Shown piece by piece: positions 45,193 through 54,132 of a stretch of DNA of 64,000 bases. Below the pieces are notes generated by a model, which saw only the letters and a program-made list of their open reading frames with translations, had not been told where the DNA came from and did not search any database. Made by a program: the position numbers and the translations under genes. Position 1 is the stretch's first letter. Each line of letters starts with the position of its first letter. Source of the DNA: JAFGNB01 sp050304135 (lineage in GTDB: Bacteria; Fibrobacterota; Chitinivibrionia; Chitinivibrionales; Chitinispirillaceae); the NCBI GenBank assembly GCA_050304135.1, contig JBNLDC010000014.1, positions 1 to 64,000 of the forward strand, read 5' to 3'.

Positions 45193-45221
45193 GCGGCCCG
45201 TACATCGGGCCGCTTTTATTT
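45193..45221 (+). terminator. Intrinsic terminator after pyrG
   Basis: The 8-bp stem GCGGCCCG / CGGGCCGC closes a TACAT loop, followed by TTTTATTT. It lies 17 bp after the pyrG stop and before purF. Confidence 0.92.
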
Positions 45222-45248
45222 ACCACTCCAGGGAGCCAAAACGTCACC

Positions 45249-46622
45249 ATGTTTGATGAATCGTTACACGAAGAATGCGGCATTTTCGGTGTTTATAACA
45301 ATCCCCAGGCAGCACATTTAACCTACCTCGGACTCTACGCACTGCAGCACCGCGGTCAGGAAAGCAGTGGCATTGCAGTTGCCGGTCCACAAAAGATTTC
45401 TCTCTACAAAGGAATGGGGCTGGTCAGTCAGGTATTCAAACGGCAACAGCGTATCGAACAACTTACCGGTTCCAGTTCGATCGGTCACAACCGGTATTCC
45501 ACCACCGGTTCATCAACGCTTACCAATGCGCAACCGATCGTGATCAATTGCCGGGCCGGCCAGATAGCTGGAGCGCACAACGGTAACCTCACCAATGCGG
45601 ACATGCTCCGTACCCGTATGGTGGATGACGGATCGATTTTCACCTCGACCACCGATACCGAAGTCATCATGCATCTGATTGCCCGATCAAAACGCAATTC
45701 AATTGATGCAATGCTGCTTGATGCGCTCTCCGAAGTAAAAGGAGCCTTTTCAATCGTTTTCCTTACCGGCGAAGCTCTCTATGGAGCCCGTGATCCGTAC
45801 GGAATCCGCCCGCTGATTATCGGAAAATGCGATGACAGCTATTTTCTTTCATCGGAAACGTGCGCATTCGATCTTGTTGGAGCGGAGATGGTACGCGAGG
45901 TTAACCCGGGAGAAATGATCCGTATCGACAGCAACGGTATCACCTCCTTCACAATTCCAGTGTATGAATCAACCGCCCGACTCTCCCACTGTGTTTTTGA
46001 ATTCATCTACTTTTCCCGACCGGACAGTTTCGTCTTCGGAAAGAATGTTGACCGTGTCCGCCGTAAACTCGGGCGCCAACTCGCAGCTGAATACCCTGTC
46101 CCGAACGCTGATGTGGTCATCGGGGTACCCGACAGCGCCACTACGGCTGCTCTTGGCTTCTCTGAGGCATCGGGGGTCAGGTTCGATATCGGCCTCATCC
46201 GTAACCACTATGTTGGACGGACCTTTATTCATCCGGTACAGGAGGCGCGTGACTTTGGCGTACGGATAAAATTCAATCCGGTAAAGGGTGTACTGAAAAA
46301 CAAAACGGTGGTTATTGTTGACGACTCGATTGTACGCGGTACCACCATGAAAAAAATCATTCGTCTGATCCGTACCGCTGAACCGGCAGCGATCCATCTG
46401 CGGATCTCCTCACCACCGATCATTTGCCCCTGTTTTTACGGCATTGACATGCCGACAAAGAAGGAACTGATCGCCACATCCCAGAAAGTCGAAGAGATCA
46501 AGAACTACCTTGAGGTGGACTCTCTCGGCTACCTCTCGATTGACGGCATGCTGTCGGTAATGCCCGGCAGGAAAGAGGATTTCTGTGCCGCCTGTTTCAA
46601 CGGGGAGTATCCTGTAAAGTAA
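45249..46622 (+). CDS. purF: Amidophosphoribosyltransferase, Fe-S type
   Basis: A 457-residue enzyme for the first step of purine synthesis, phosphoribosylamine formation from PRPP and glutamine. A short propeptide (residues 1-9) precedes the nucleophile Cys10 (ECGIFGVY), as in the Bacillus-type enzyme. The PRPP-binding motif VVIVDDSIVRGTT is clear. Cysteines in LSHCVFEF, PPIICPCFYG and DFCAACFNG match the 4Fe-4S ligands of the B. subtilis type, consistent with an oxygen-sensitive enzyme. Its own terminator follows. Confidence 0.96.
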   Translation: MFDESLHEECGIFGVYNNPQAAHLTYLGLYALQHRGQESSGIAVAGPQKISLYKGMGLVSQVFKRQQRIEQLTGSSSIGHNRYSTTGSSTLTNAQPIVINCRAGQIAGAHNGNLTNADMLRTRMVDDGSIFTSTTDTEVIMHLIARSKRNSIDAMLLDALSEVKGAFSIVFLTGEALYGARDPYGIRPLIIGKCDDSYFLSSETCAFDLVGAEMVREVNPGEMIRIDSNGITSFTIPVYESTARLSHCVFEFIYFSRPDSFVFGKNVDRVRRKLGRQLAAEYPVPNADVVIGVPDSATTAALGFSEASGVRFDIGLIRNHYVGRTFIHPVQEARDFGVRIKFNPVKGVLKNKTVVIVDDSIVRGTTMKKIIRLIRTAEPAAIHLRISSPPIICPCFYGIDMPTKKELIATSQKVEEIKNYLEVDSLGYLSIDGMLSVMPGRKEDFCAACFNGEYPVK

Positions 46623-46645
46623 CCGTTAACATACCGAAGCAGTTA

Positions 46646-46686
46646 GTAAGGCAACCGAATTTACTTTTACGGTTGCCTTACTTTTA
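46646..46686 (+). terminator. Intrinsic terminator after purF
   Basis: The 12-bp stem GTAAGGCAACCG / CGGTTGCCTTAC closes a 12-nt A/T-rich loop and is followed by TTTTA. It lies 24 bp after the purF stop. Confidence 0.88.
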
Positions 46687-46721
46687 CTCCCTGAAGAGCG
46701 TTCCGTACTGCTTATAAGCCT

Positions 46722-46956
46722 GGAATGATCGTTATCCCGGTATCCAGAGGAATAAAATTAAAACGATACAAGTATAGGGAATATCCATACCGGTCTGGGC
46801 AGTGTCTCCCCCGGTGACACTCTTCACGGTAATTCGACCGGAATGATGGTTATCCCAGTATCCAGAGGAATAAAATTAAACCGATACCAGATATAGGGAA
46901 TATCCATACTGGTCTGGGCAGTGTCTCCCCCGGTGACACTCTTCACGGTAAATCGA
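46722..46956. repeat. Tandem duplication of about 117 bp at the 3' end of the Ig-like protein gene
   Basis: Copy A (46722-46837) and copy B (46840-46956) are nearly identical, differing by a handful of substitutions and a 1-bp gap. Copy B encodes the last residues of the protein in frame; copy A lies mostly past the stop. The reading frame leaves copy B and ends at a TGA formed by the start of copy A. Copy A, read in the other frame, would have ended GITIIPGL, which suggests the original C-terminus. Confidence 0.85.
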
Positions 46957-48557
46957 AGTGTATCAACCAGCGTATCCTGTGACGACGGTATAGTCTTCGT
47001 AAGCAGGGTATCCGGTGCGATACGTACTCTGCCGGTAAAGTTCAGGAAACACCCCACAACAATGATTGGGTCGAGCGGATCACGACCGGTCCCTTTTTGT
47101 GACGGACAAACAATGGTTTTGAGCGAATCCGGATAAAAATAGGTTCCCCGTTCAATGTTCCAATACAACCGGGCGTTATTCTCCGGATCGTACCCGCACG
47201 AATCAAGGATCAGGGTATCGAATGCACTGTTGAAAATCTTTTTCTGTCCCTTGCAGGTAATTATCGGTCCGTCATTTTTTTCAACCATCAGAAATGTTAT
47301 CCCGTGCAATGTGGTTGATACTCCCGCGGGATCGGTAACGGTTGCTGATAATACAGCAATCCGGTTGTGAAAGATCTCTCCCTGCGGAGCGGTAACTATA
47401 AGCGCACGCCGAAGCGAATCGTAATGTACCACCATGTCGTTGTCGCCGGTATCAGTGGCAACCGACCAGTGCAGAGAATCCTTGCCATAGGTTGCAGCGG
47501 TATCGGTGATGGTCACTTTCTGATCCAGAAAAACAGTATCAAACTGCTCCCGCTCATTTATTGTCTGAAAAAATGGAGTAATCTTCGGAGCATACACCTT
47601 TGCGCCCGCATAGTGTATCTGAATCGTTTTCACCGTTCTGTTTCCCGCCGGATCCCATGCTTCGAGGGAATCAAGCGTTGTTCCGCTGTCAAGACTTCCG
47701 AGGGGAACCACCACGGTATCTCCATGGGAAAACACTACCCGGGCGCCACCGTATTTTACGGAATCAACCCGCCACGCATCCTTAACCGTCAACCTGATGG
47801 TATCGGGAAGTACTGCAACAGAATACAGCGAATCACCAAGCGGATCGACGGTACCAATTACCGGTGCACTCTCATCCACAACGATAAGCGTGCAGAGGAC
47901 CGCCGGACTCACCTGACCTTTTTCATCCGTTGCCGCGAAGGAGAAAAACATAATCGTATCTCGAAGTGCCTTCACCTGATCGGCAGTAAGGGGGCATATG
48001 ACCGTCGCCTCCGCTCGTTCACTGGCGAGAAACGGATATTTTTTATCGGTAAACATCCCTCCGGAATAGGTGTATTCCAGCAGATTACTGTCGGGATCGG
48101 TAACCGTAAAAGTGAACGATACGGTATCACCCACCGGTACAGTACGACGGGTTTCCAGTGCAACGACGGAAGGGGTGGTGGCAAAAGCCGCTATCGAAGC
48201 CACAACAGAATCGACACCGGCAGTTTTATACAGGAGAAAGGTAAACGTATAGGCAGCCGGCAGCGGCACTTCAATCGACAGGACGATCAATGAGTCATCA
48301 CCAATTGGAGTTCCCGACAGTTTAACGGGAGTAGCAGCATCCACCGACTGAAAAAGTGCGAAACTGTCAACAAATTCAGGATAGAGTACCGACACGGTGC
48401 AGGCAAACACCGTATTGACAGCCGACATCTCGGGAAGTCGCGTAAGGGTCTCCTGCTCGACTCCGGCACTTTCAGGGTTTCTCGGGTTCTGTGGCAACTC
48501 ACAGAACAAAAAGGTAAGAACGACGGTAACGGCAATCAGGTATCGTAGTTGAAGCAT
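46824..48557 (-). CDS. Exported protein with Ig-like/cadherin-like repeats
   Basis: A 577-residue exported protein. The N-terminal hydrophobic segment ends TFLFCELPQ, perhaps a lipidation site though the residue before Cys is not typical. The mature part is beta-rich with repeats such as VSFTFTVTDPDSNLLEY and IAVLSATVTDPAGVST, suggesting Ig-like or cadherin-like domains on the cell surface. GGAGG lies 7 bases upstream. Its 3' end lies in a tandem duplication that changed the last few residues. It is the last of three minus-strand genes but has its own gap upstream. Function is unknown. Confidence 0.7.
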   Translation of the reverse strand: MLQLRYLIAVTVVLTFLFCELPQNPRNPESAGVEQETLTRLPEMSAVNTVFACTVSVLYPEFVDSFALFQSVDAATPVKLSGTPIGDDSLIVLSIEVPLPAAYTFTFLLYKTAGVDSVVASIAAFATTPSVVALETRRTVPVGDTVSFTFTVTDPDSNLLEYTYSGGMFTDKKYPFLASERAEATVICPLTADQVKALRDTIMFFSFAATDEKGQVSPAVLCTLIVVDESAPVIGTVDPLGDSLYSVAVLPDTIRLTVKDAWRVDSVKYGGARVVFSHGDTVVVPLGSLDSGTTLDSLEAWDPAGNRTVKTIQIHYAGAKVYAPKITPFFQTINEREQFDTVFLDQKVTITDTAATYGKDSLHWSVATDTGDNDMVVHYDSLRRALIVTAPQGEIFHNRIAVLSATVTDPAGVSTTLHGITFLMVEKNDGPIITCKGQKKIFNSAFDTLILDSCGYDPENNARLYWNIERGTYFYPDSLKTIVCPSQKGTGRDPLDPIIVVGCFLNFTGRVRIAPDTLLTKTIPSSQDTLVDTLRFTVKSVTGGDTAQTSMDIPYIWYRFNFIPLDTGITIIPVELP

Positions 48558-48688
48558 GGTTCACCCTCCGGAATGAATACCTAGTAAATATAGTTCAGGA
48601 ATCCGACCTGACACATATCGGTGCCGGAAAATCTGTTTTTCAGAAACAGTGAAGGTAGGTGCGTAACTATCGGCTGAAGAAAAATGCG

Positions 48689-49423
48689 TCAGCGGCCATC
48701 TTCAATACGGGAGATTAAAAACTCAGGCATCTTGATTTTTTTCATTTTCTGCTGAGTTTTATCAATATTGTAGGCAACCCGCCGGTAGGAAAACTCGCCT
48801 TCATGGGTATCAAAAATACCGTAACAGGATTTCGGATTGCGGTCACGCGGTTGCCCTACGCTGCCGACATTAATAAGCAGCCGGGCCCCGTCGTTGTCAC
48901 TGAGTCGAATACCCATATCCTGGTGCACATACAGCTCTTTCTGAGTGTCCAGGACGATAATGATCGGGATATGGGTATGCCCCACCATGCATATCTGAGT
49001 TTCAAAAAACTGAAAATTGAAAGCCGCCTCTTCAAGTGAGGTAATGTAATACCACATATTCGGCTCGTAAGGAGTTGCATGGACAAGGGTTATCGGGTCA
49101 ACAGTTGCTTTCATTGGTAGAGCCGTGAGATACTCTTTTATCTCCCGCCGTAACGTTTGCGTTGTCCATTCAATAGCTATTTTCGCATGAATATTGAAAT
49201 GTTGTGTCGAGAGCAGTTCAACCGCAGCAGCATCGTGATTGCCGAGCAGGATAACGGAGCACCGTTTACGAATGAGGTCAACACATTCGTTCGGATTTGC
49301 ACCATAACCAACGATATCCCCAAGACAGATTATCTCGTCGATCTCCTGTGTCTCGATATCATCAAAGACCGCTTCAAGAGCCTCTAAATTCGCGTGGATA
49401 TCTGAGATGAAGGCATACCGCAT
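48689..49423 (-). CDS. Calcineurin-like metallophosphoesterase
   Basis: A 244-residue phosphoesterase of the YfcE/MJ0936-like type. The metal ligands are visible as SDIH (Asp8, His10), GDIVGYG, GNHD and GHTH, with the last pair near residue 160. The substrate cannot be told; the family acts on phosphodiesters and phosphoproteins. It follows the FHA gene by 3 bp, so the two are likely co-transcribed. Confidence 0.9.
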   Translation of the reverse strand: MRYAFISDIHANLEALEAVFDDIETQEIDEIICLGDIVGYGANPNECVDLIRKRCSVILLGNHDAAAVELLSTQHFNIHAKIAIEWTTQTLRREIKEYLTALPMKATVDPITLVHATPYEPNMWYYITSLEEAAFNFQFFETQICMVGHTHIPIIIVLDTQKELYVHQDMGIRLSDNDGARLLINVGSVGQPRDRNPKSCYGIFDTHEGEFSYRRVAYNIDKTQQKMKKIKMPEFLISRIEDGR

Positions 49424-49426
49424 CGG

Positions 49427-50200
49427 CTATCCGTTCTCCATAAAGCGGAAGGTACTGGATCCAACTTCAATTCGGTCTTTATGTTGAAGAATATGTTGAC
49501 GCATCGGTTTTCCGTTAACCTTTATCTTTCCCATAAGTTTGGTAGTAGAAATATGAATCCCGTCGGCAAGCGTTTCGATGGAAACATGATGCTCCGAAAC
49601 CATAAACCCTGAAACAAAAATATCATCCTCATCGCTGTTTCCCATAGTCAGAAACTTTTTTTCAAGTTTATGGACCACATGCTTATTTGTTTCAATGAGA
49701 ACCGCCGCATTCTCATCTGCCTGAGGAATATCTGTGACCGTATTTCCGGTGGAATCGGTTATAACCGTTGGTTTATCATTGGTTATAGCCCGCATTCTCG
49801 GTTCAGTCGTCCGGTGTACATATGAAATATCCGGTGCCCCCACATATTCACGAGCAGCCGGTTTAACCGATTCACTTTCGACTGCAGCAGGAGTGTAGTT
49901 TCTATTTCCCGAAATCTCTTCGTAAATGATGGTATACTTTCCGATGGCAATCCGGTCACCATTTTGCAGTGTTACCTTTTTGATTCTTTTCCCGTTGATA
50001 TAAGTACCATTGAGAGAATTGAGGTCAGAGCAGAGATAGGAACGATCGGTATCCTCCTCAATTTTAACATGCCGTCGGGAGACTCCCATATTCGCAATGG
50101 AAATGGTATTCTCCGGCAGCCGTCCGATTGAGATGACCGGCTCATCAAGTTCGTAGGTTTTCAAAAGTTCATTATTATAGAAAACAACGAATTTTGCCAT
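49427..50200 (-). CDS. Protein with two FHA domains
   Basis: A 257-residue protein. The first FHA domain (about 20-95) has the phosphothreonine-binding pattern IGR, SRRHVKI and LNSLNGTYINGKRI. The second (about 180-257) is weaker, with SEHHVSIE and IKVNGKPM but no canonical GR-S-N set, so it may not bind phosphopeptides. It lies next to the phosphoesterase gene, and both products may take part in reversible protein phosphorylation. Confidence 0.85.
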   Translation of the reverse strand: MAKFVVFYNNELLKTYELDEPVISIGRLPENTISIANMGVSRRHVKIEEDTDRSYLCSDLNSLNGTYINGKRIKKVTLQNGDRIAIGKYTIIYEEISGNRNYTPAAVESESVKPAAREYVGAPDISYVHRTTEPRMRAITNDKPTVITDSTGNTVTDIPQADENAAVLIETNKHVVHKLEKKFLTMGNSDEDDIFVSGFMVSEHHVSIETLADGIHISTTKLMGKIKVNGKPMRQHILQHKDRIEVGSSTFRFMENG

Positions 50201-50609
50201 GTGAGTGCTTCAGGTTAAGAGAGCCTGCAAAAGTACAATTGTTGAAACAATGTCTGGATAATTCAAAAAATATACAATCTAATGAATAAATAGGCAACAA
50301 ATCATAGGGCAAAAAAGGTATCCCGCAAATTAAAGATTCACCGGTACCCGGTTAGTCTCCGATTCCGACAGTTATTCTTACTTCTCATTTTATTACTGAT
50401 AGATCCGCTCTTCCAGAAGCGGAACATCCTCATCAGGTTGCATCGGAATAAAAACACCAGACCTATCTTCTGATTTCGATTCCGGTAGTACCAACCCCCA
50501 CCTTCTTGCTCAAACAGCACAGATAAGTTAATACAGGGAAACGTTCCGCCAACCTGAGATCTCCTGCAATTGCACAATGTCCTCTTCAGGATATATCTTA
50601 CTTTATATA
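50201..50609. other. Intergenic region before the coiled-coil gene
   Basis: This 409-bp gap lies between the minus-strand FHA gene and the plus-strand gene at 50610. It has no convincing reading frame. One small hairpin (CCGCTCTTCCAGAAGCGG near 50407-50424) has no T tail. A TTGCAC (50570-50575) and TATCTT (50594-50599) pair with an 18-bp spacer could start transcription almost at the ATG, which would give a nearly leaderless message. Confidence 0.4.
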
Positions 50610-51416
50610 ATGAAATTATTACATCCCGCATATTATCTCATTTTTTCACTCTTCCTGCTGTACTCATTACCGGTATTTGCCATTCCCGGAACAATTGATC
50701 TCTTATCAGAACAACGGGAAACACTAAGTCGTCAGCTTGATTCCCTTGACCTGATCAAACAGGACCTCAAACGGGAGGGCAAAACTATAGCCGAAATTGA
50801 ATTACGGCAAATCAGGCTGAAAGATTCACTTAATTTTGTAAGGAACCAGATTCAGGCTACCTCGCGGGAGTCAGAGCCATCCAAACACCGCAAAGGTTCA
50901 GGGTTCATACAAAAACCAGCCAATTTTTTTGACTGGATTATTGTTATTGTCGGTGGTGTTGCCTTTTTCAGTGGTCTGATGCTCATTATGGGAATCTCCC
51001 GGTCATTCTCATCACGAAAAAAACGTAAATCAGAAAAAAATCGCCCGACATCTCAACAAGTAGTAAAACCAGTAAAAGAGCCTGTACCCGGTACCCCTGA
51101 ACCGGCTTTTCCTGGCCTGTCCGATTCGACCACTGCCGGCGCTCCGTCCAAAGATGTTTCGATTACCTCAATTCAGCATCGTATTGCCCGTTCCGAGCCT
51201 TCAACTATCCAATCTTCCCCGAAAATACCGGCTCTGCCCAGAAAATCAGCACCGCAATTTTCTCCGCGCCCAAATGATGAGGATAGTTCAATGGAAAGCC
51301 AGGTTCTTGCAGCCGCAAAAAGCGGACTTGATGCGCTTGCGATTTCCCGTAAATTTCAAATAAGTGTCGACCACGTTGCCCTTCTCCTTAAAATGTCCGC
51401 ACCGGGACGTAAATAG
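50610..51416 (+). CDS. Exported coiled-coil protein with one membrane helix and a DUF6115-like tail
   Basis: A 268-residue protein. The N-terminus has a signal peptide-like segment ending near PVFA; the region about 30-80 is a coiled coil (LSEQRETLSRQLDSLDLIKQ). A single membrane helix follows (IIVIVGGVAFFSGLMLIMGI), then a charged and Pro/Ser-rich linker. The last 35 residues (SGLDALAISRKFQISVDHV) resemble the helical tail of DUF6115/DUF2802 proteins. The ATG at 50610 is preferred over the one at 50577 because it gives the cleaner signal. Function is unknown. Confidence 0.6.
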   Translation: MKLLHPAYYLIFSLFLLYSLPVFAIPGTIDLLSEQRETLSRQLDSLDLIKQDLKREGKTIAEIELRQIRLKDSLNFVRNQIQATSRESEPSKHRKGSGFIQKPANFFDWIIVIVGGVAFFSGLMLIMGISRSFSSRKKRKSEKNRPTSQQVVKPVKEPVPGTPEPAFPGLSDSTTAGAPSKDVSITSIQHRIARSEPSTIQSSPKIPALPRKSAPQFSPRPNDEDSSMESQVLAAAKSGLDALAISRKFQISVDHVALLLKMSAPGRK

Positions 51417-51916
51417 TTCCTGTTCAGGATAAGGGAACTCCGTCATACCGAGTTGTTTTATCGGGTATCCATCTTCTAATACAAGCGAAAAAACTGGACT
51501 CCCACCTTCGCGGGAATGACAATCATCCTGTAAAATGGCCGATCCTGAACAGATACCAAATAGCTATTTCCTAGCCTCCGTACCCTACCACGCTATAACA
51601 GCTACTGTTTTGAGCATTCTACCTGCCAACCTGCATTAAGAATGGCGTGAACCGCCTTTTCGTGCACCCTTTTGGCCATACAAAGTACCCCTGGATTGCT
51701 TTTACCATACTTATATCTACCAGAAACGCCATGCCTATATTGTAATCATTTAATATATTTTTCTTTTTTATTTTTTCCTTATCTTTTCTTCTTTTTGCCA
51801 TTTTTTAGCCTATTATTGTAATCATTAATACTATTTTTTATTGACCACACTCAAACTTTCCGATATATTTAAACCATACAAAGAAACCAATCACCCACCT
51901 GTATCGAGGAGGATAT
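51417..51916. other. Intergenic region with a MITE-like repeat
   Basis: This 500-bp gap begins with the MITE-like element (51420-51552). Beyond it the sequence is A+T-rich; one minus-strand open frame of 60 codons (51619-51801) has basic, low-complexity composition and no family, and is not called as a gene. GGAGG at about 51907-51911 is the ribosome site of the lipoprotein gene. Confidence 0.5.
51420..51552. mobile_element. MITE-like element with 11-bp terminal inverted repeats
   Basis: CTGTTCAGGAT (51420-51430) and ATCCTGAACAG (51542-51552) form an 11-bp terminal inverted repeat around a 133-bp unit with no reading frame. Inside, GTCATACC (near 51443) and GGGAATGAC (near 51512) form a second inverted repeat, the latter part of the CTTCGCGGGAATGAC motif common in REP-like elements of many bacteria. 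AAATAG occurs on both sides (51411-51416 and 51558-51563) and may be a target duplication. It lies directly after the stop of the gene ending at 51416. Confidence 0.6.
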
Positions 51917-53254
51917 ATGATCAGACCAGTTCGAGCCACCGTAGTTATAGTTTCGGGACTTTTTTTTATTCCGGGTTGCTCACTCAATCCGCTTACTTCC
52001 GGCAAGCAGGATACTTCCGGAGAAATTTCAATTACTTCCGAAAGCGTCGGTGAGGTCGCATACCAGTCCATCGATGAAACCGGAACCCCGCCCGAGCTGC
52101 TCTCCATCACCAGCCCTGCACCAGCCAATCTGCTGAAGCAGGCATCGATACCGGAATTCAAGCTCGATACCAAACAATCACTCGGTAAAAAAAATGCGGT
52201 ATCATCATTTACACTTGACACGATCGGCGACACCCTGCGGATCGCGTTGACAACCACCGGCATCCTCATGAACAAGTACGACACGATCGATGTATTGCTT
52301 GATGCCACCGCATTCGATGATACGGAAGGCAACGAAACACTACTGAAAATGTTCGGTGCAACCGTGTACACCAATGGAACCGTTGAATCGTACCGGATAG
52401 AAGATCGCGACGGCAACGGAATCATCAACGGCAGCGATACCCCGCCAAACCGTGCCGCACTGCAATTCACCACTACGTACAAGAACAATTTCCTCGGCCA
52501 TCGTAAAGGCGAGGTTGTCACTGCCTGTCTTGAAGCGGACGCAGGTGCCGATAACAACTTTGACACCGAAGAGGACAACAACCTTCATTTTGCTTCCTGG
52601 GTGAAGGCTGTGGGAAACGATACGGTCGCCTACGCCTACTATGAAGACGCTGATGGCGACGGGATCATCAACCCTGCCGGCGGAGGAACCTCGCGAGTTC
52701 GCTTTTTCGAAAAAGACAACCCGCTCAAGCCGTTTGTCGACTATGGCAAAGCAGTCATCACGGTTGAACGGGACGAGCAGGGAACTGGGCGGACAGTAAG
52801 TTTCTACGCGGAAGAAAAACTCGTTACCGGTCGACTCAACAGAGTGCGTGTAACCGATGAAGACGGCGATACCCTGCTTACCAAAGGTGAAATGGCCCGG
52901 GTGCAATTCGCCACCAATTCCCCGGCGGTTGCCGACAGTGAAATAACCGCACAGGCAGTCTATACGATTGATCCGGGAGAAAATTTCGGTGATGCTTCAG
53001 ATAACATTCTGCACGAAATCACGTTGGCGAAGTCGTACCGGTTCGGTCGGCTTGACACGGTAACCTTTCACTGCACCTTCGCTCCACCGGTCCCGAACGG
53101 TGAAGACCCGACAGCAGGAACTTTTGAACTCAACACAATGTTCCGCAACGGGAAGTGTGCTTCTCTCACCGGTACGTTCGAGGAAGGTGTTATCGAGGGG
53201 ACGTATACCGGGCCGGAGGGAAATGAGACTGAGGTAGTGCTCAGGAGGGATTAA
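51917..53254 (+). CDS. Lipoprotein with EF-hand-like DxDGDG loops
   Basis: A 445-residue protein with a lipoprotein signal peptide (lipobox FIPGC, Cys near residue 21). The mature part has calcium-loop motifs DRDGNGIINGSD, DADGDGIINP and DEDGDTLLTKGE at roughly 90-residue spacing, similar to dockerin or EF-hand loops, on an otherwise beta-rich, Thr/Asp-rich chain. GGAGGATAT precedes the ATG. It is monocistronic and followed by an intrinsic terminator. It may be a surface lipoprotein that binds calcium. The function is unknown. Confidence 0.7.
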   Translation: MIRPVRATVVIVSGLFFIPGCSLNPLTSGKQDTSGEISITSESVGEVAYQSIDETGTPPELLSITSPAPANLLKQASIPEFKLDTKQSLGKKNAVSSFTLDTIGDTLRIALTTTGILMNKYDTIDVLLDATAFDDTEGNETLLKMFGATVYTNGTVESYRIEDRDGNGIINGSDTPPNRAALQFTTTYKNNFLGHRKGEVVTACLEADAGADNNFDTEEDNNLHFASWVKAVGNDTVAYAYYEDADGDGIINPAGGGTSRVRFFEKDNPLKPFVDYGKAVITVERDEQGTGRTVSFYAEEKLVTGRLNRVRVTDEDGDTLLTKGEMARVQFATNSPAVADSEITAQAVYTIDPGENFGDASDNILHEITLAKSYRFGRLDTVTFHCTFAPPVPNGEDPTAGTFELNTMFRNGKCASLTGTFEEGVIEGTYTGPEGNETEVVLRRD

Positions 53255-53294
53255 ACTTATTACTTGACTCCGGCACGTCTCTCCTTTTCACCAA

Positions 53295-53323
53295 CCCCTC
53301 TCCGCGCCCGGAGAGGGGTTTTT
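53295..53323 (+). terminator. Intrinsic terminator after the EF-hand-like lipoprotein gene
   Basis: The 10-bp stem CCCCTCTCCG / CGGAGAGGGG closes a CGCC loop and is followed by five T. A further imperfect hairpin (CAGTGG/CCACTG) follows at 53325-53347. Confidence 0.9.
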
Positions 53324-53465
53324 GCAGTGGACCGGAACCGGCCACTGTAAATGCCCCGTGTTTTGAAATTCCCCTCAGGGTGTCGGCAGATTTTATGCTG
53401 ATCGGAAAACCCTGCAGAAAAATAAGGCACCGAATATTCTTATATTACTTTCTCGCCAAGGGTGC

Positions 53466-53888
53466 TCATTTCACTATAGTACACGGCAAATGCAGCTTTA
53501 TCGCAGCTTGATGTAACTGCTTATGGCAGGTGACAACAGGTAATGACGCATCTGATGCCACCGCCAGATGCAGTGCATCCAGTGTCCTGAGTGAGGTTTT
53601 GAACTGCAAGATATAGTCCGCCGCCAGGGAATAGTGACGGATCTCAACAGGTAGAATCCGGTAATACCCATTTTTCCAATGAAAGGAAAACTGGTCCCAG
53701 ATCATTTCGGCAGCTTCTGCGGGAATTGTTTTCTCCCGGATTTTCCGGGACAGGGCCGAAGTGATCTCTACGGAAGTGAGCACGCTGATCGTAGGTTCGG
53801 CATCGTGGAGGATTATATTTTCCGCCCGTGCGCTCAACTTTTCAGGGCAGTAATATGGAAGGATGACACTCGTATCGAGGTAGGCCAT
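53466..53888 (-). CDS. PIN-domain toxin (VapC type)
   Basis: A 140-residue PIN-domain protein, the presumed ribonuclease of a type II toxin-antitoxin pair. Three of the four usual acidic residues are visible as Asp5 (YLDTSV), Glu41 (SVEITSAL) and Asp104 (LRTLDALHLA), while the fourth site reads VTCHKQL with His in place of Asp. Loss of this residue may weaken metal binding, so the toxin may be partly degenerate. Its ATG overlaps the antitoxin stop by 1 bp. Confidence 0.85.
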   Translation of the reverse strand: MAYLDTSVILPYYCPEKLSARAENIILHDAEPTISVLTSVEITSALSRKIREKTIPAEAAEMIWDQFSFHWKNGYYRILPVEIRHYSLAADYILQFKTSLRTLDALHLAVASDASLPVVTCHKQLHQAAIKLHLPCTIVK

Positions 53889-54124
53889 CAGTACCGTTCT
53901 TCGTCCCTGTTTCTGGAAACAACGGCACTCATCGGTTGACCCTTCACACGGATTTTTCCACGGAAATCACTCTGCGTTTGAAATTGACGTCGCTGAGCAG
54001 GGATACCCTGCAGAATCGCGACTTTTTTACCACGACGGGTTATTATAACCTCTTCGCCATGTTCCGCTTTATTGATCAAACTACTGATGTTACTCCGGAT
54101 TTCTTTAATGCTGACGACGGTCAT
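53888..54124 (-). CDS. Phd/YefM-family antitoxin
   Basis: A 78-residue antitoxin of the Phd/YefM type, with the N-terminal DNA-binding pattern VSIKEIRSNISSLINKAE and then IITRRGKKVAIL. The C-terminal half should bind and block the PIN toxin. A near-perfect AAGGAGG ribosome site precedes the ATG at 54124. A palindromic operator lies immediately upstream. It is the first gene of the toxin-antitoxin pair, with toxin second, the usual order for Phd/YefM-VapC pairs. Confidence 0.88.
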   Translation of the reverse strand: MTVVSIKEIRSNISSLINKAEHGEEVIITRRGKKVAILQGIPAQRRQFQTQSDFRGKIRVKGQPMSAVVSRNRDEERY

Positions 54125-54132
54125 AGCACCTC

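Noticed and set aside
50338..50631. Minus-strand open frame of 97 codons before the coiled-coil gene
   Set aside because: It lacks any domain or ribosome site, overlaps the start of the plus-strand gene and has an Arg/Asn-rich random-looking translation.
51619..51801. Minus-strand open frame of 60 codons
   Set aside because: It has low-complexity Lys-rich composition, no ribosome site and no family, and lies in an A+T-rich gap near the MITE-like element. It may be a relic.
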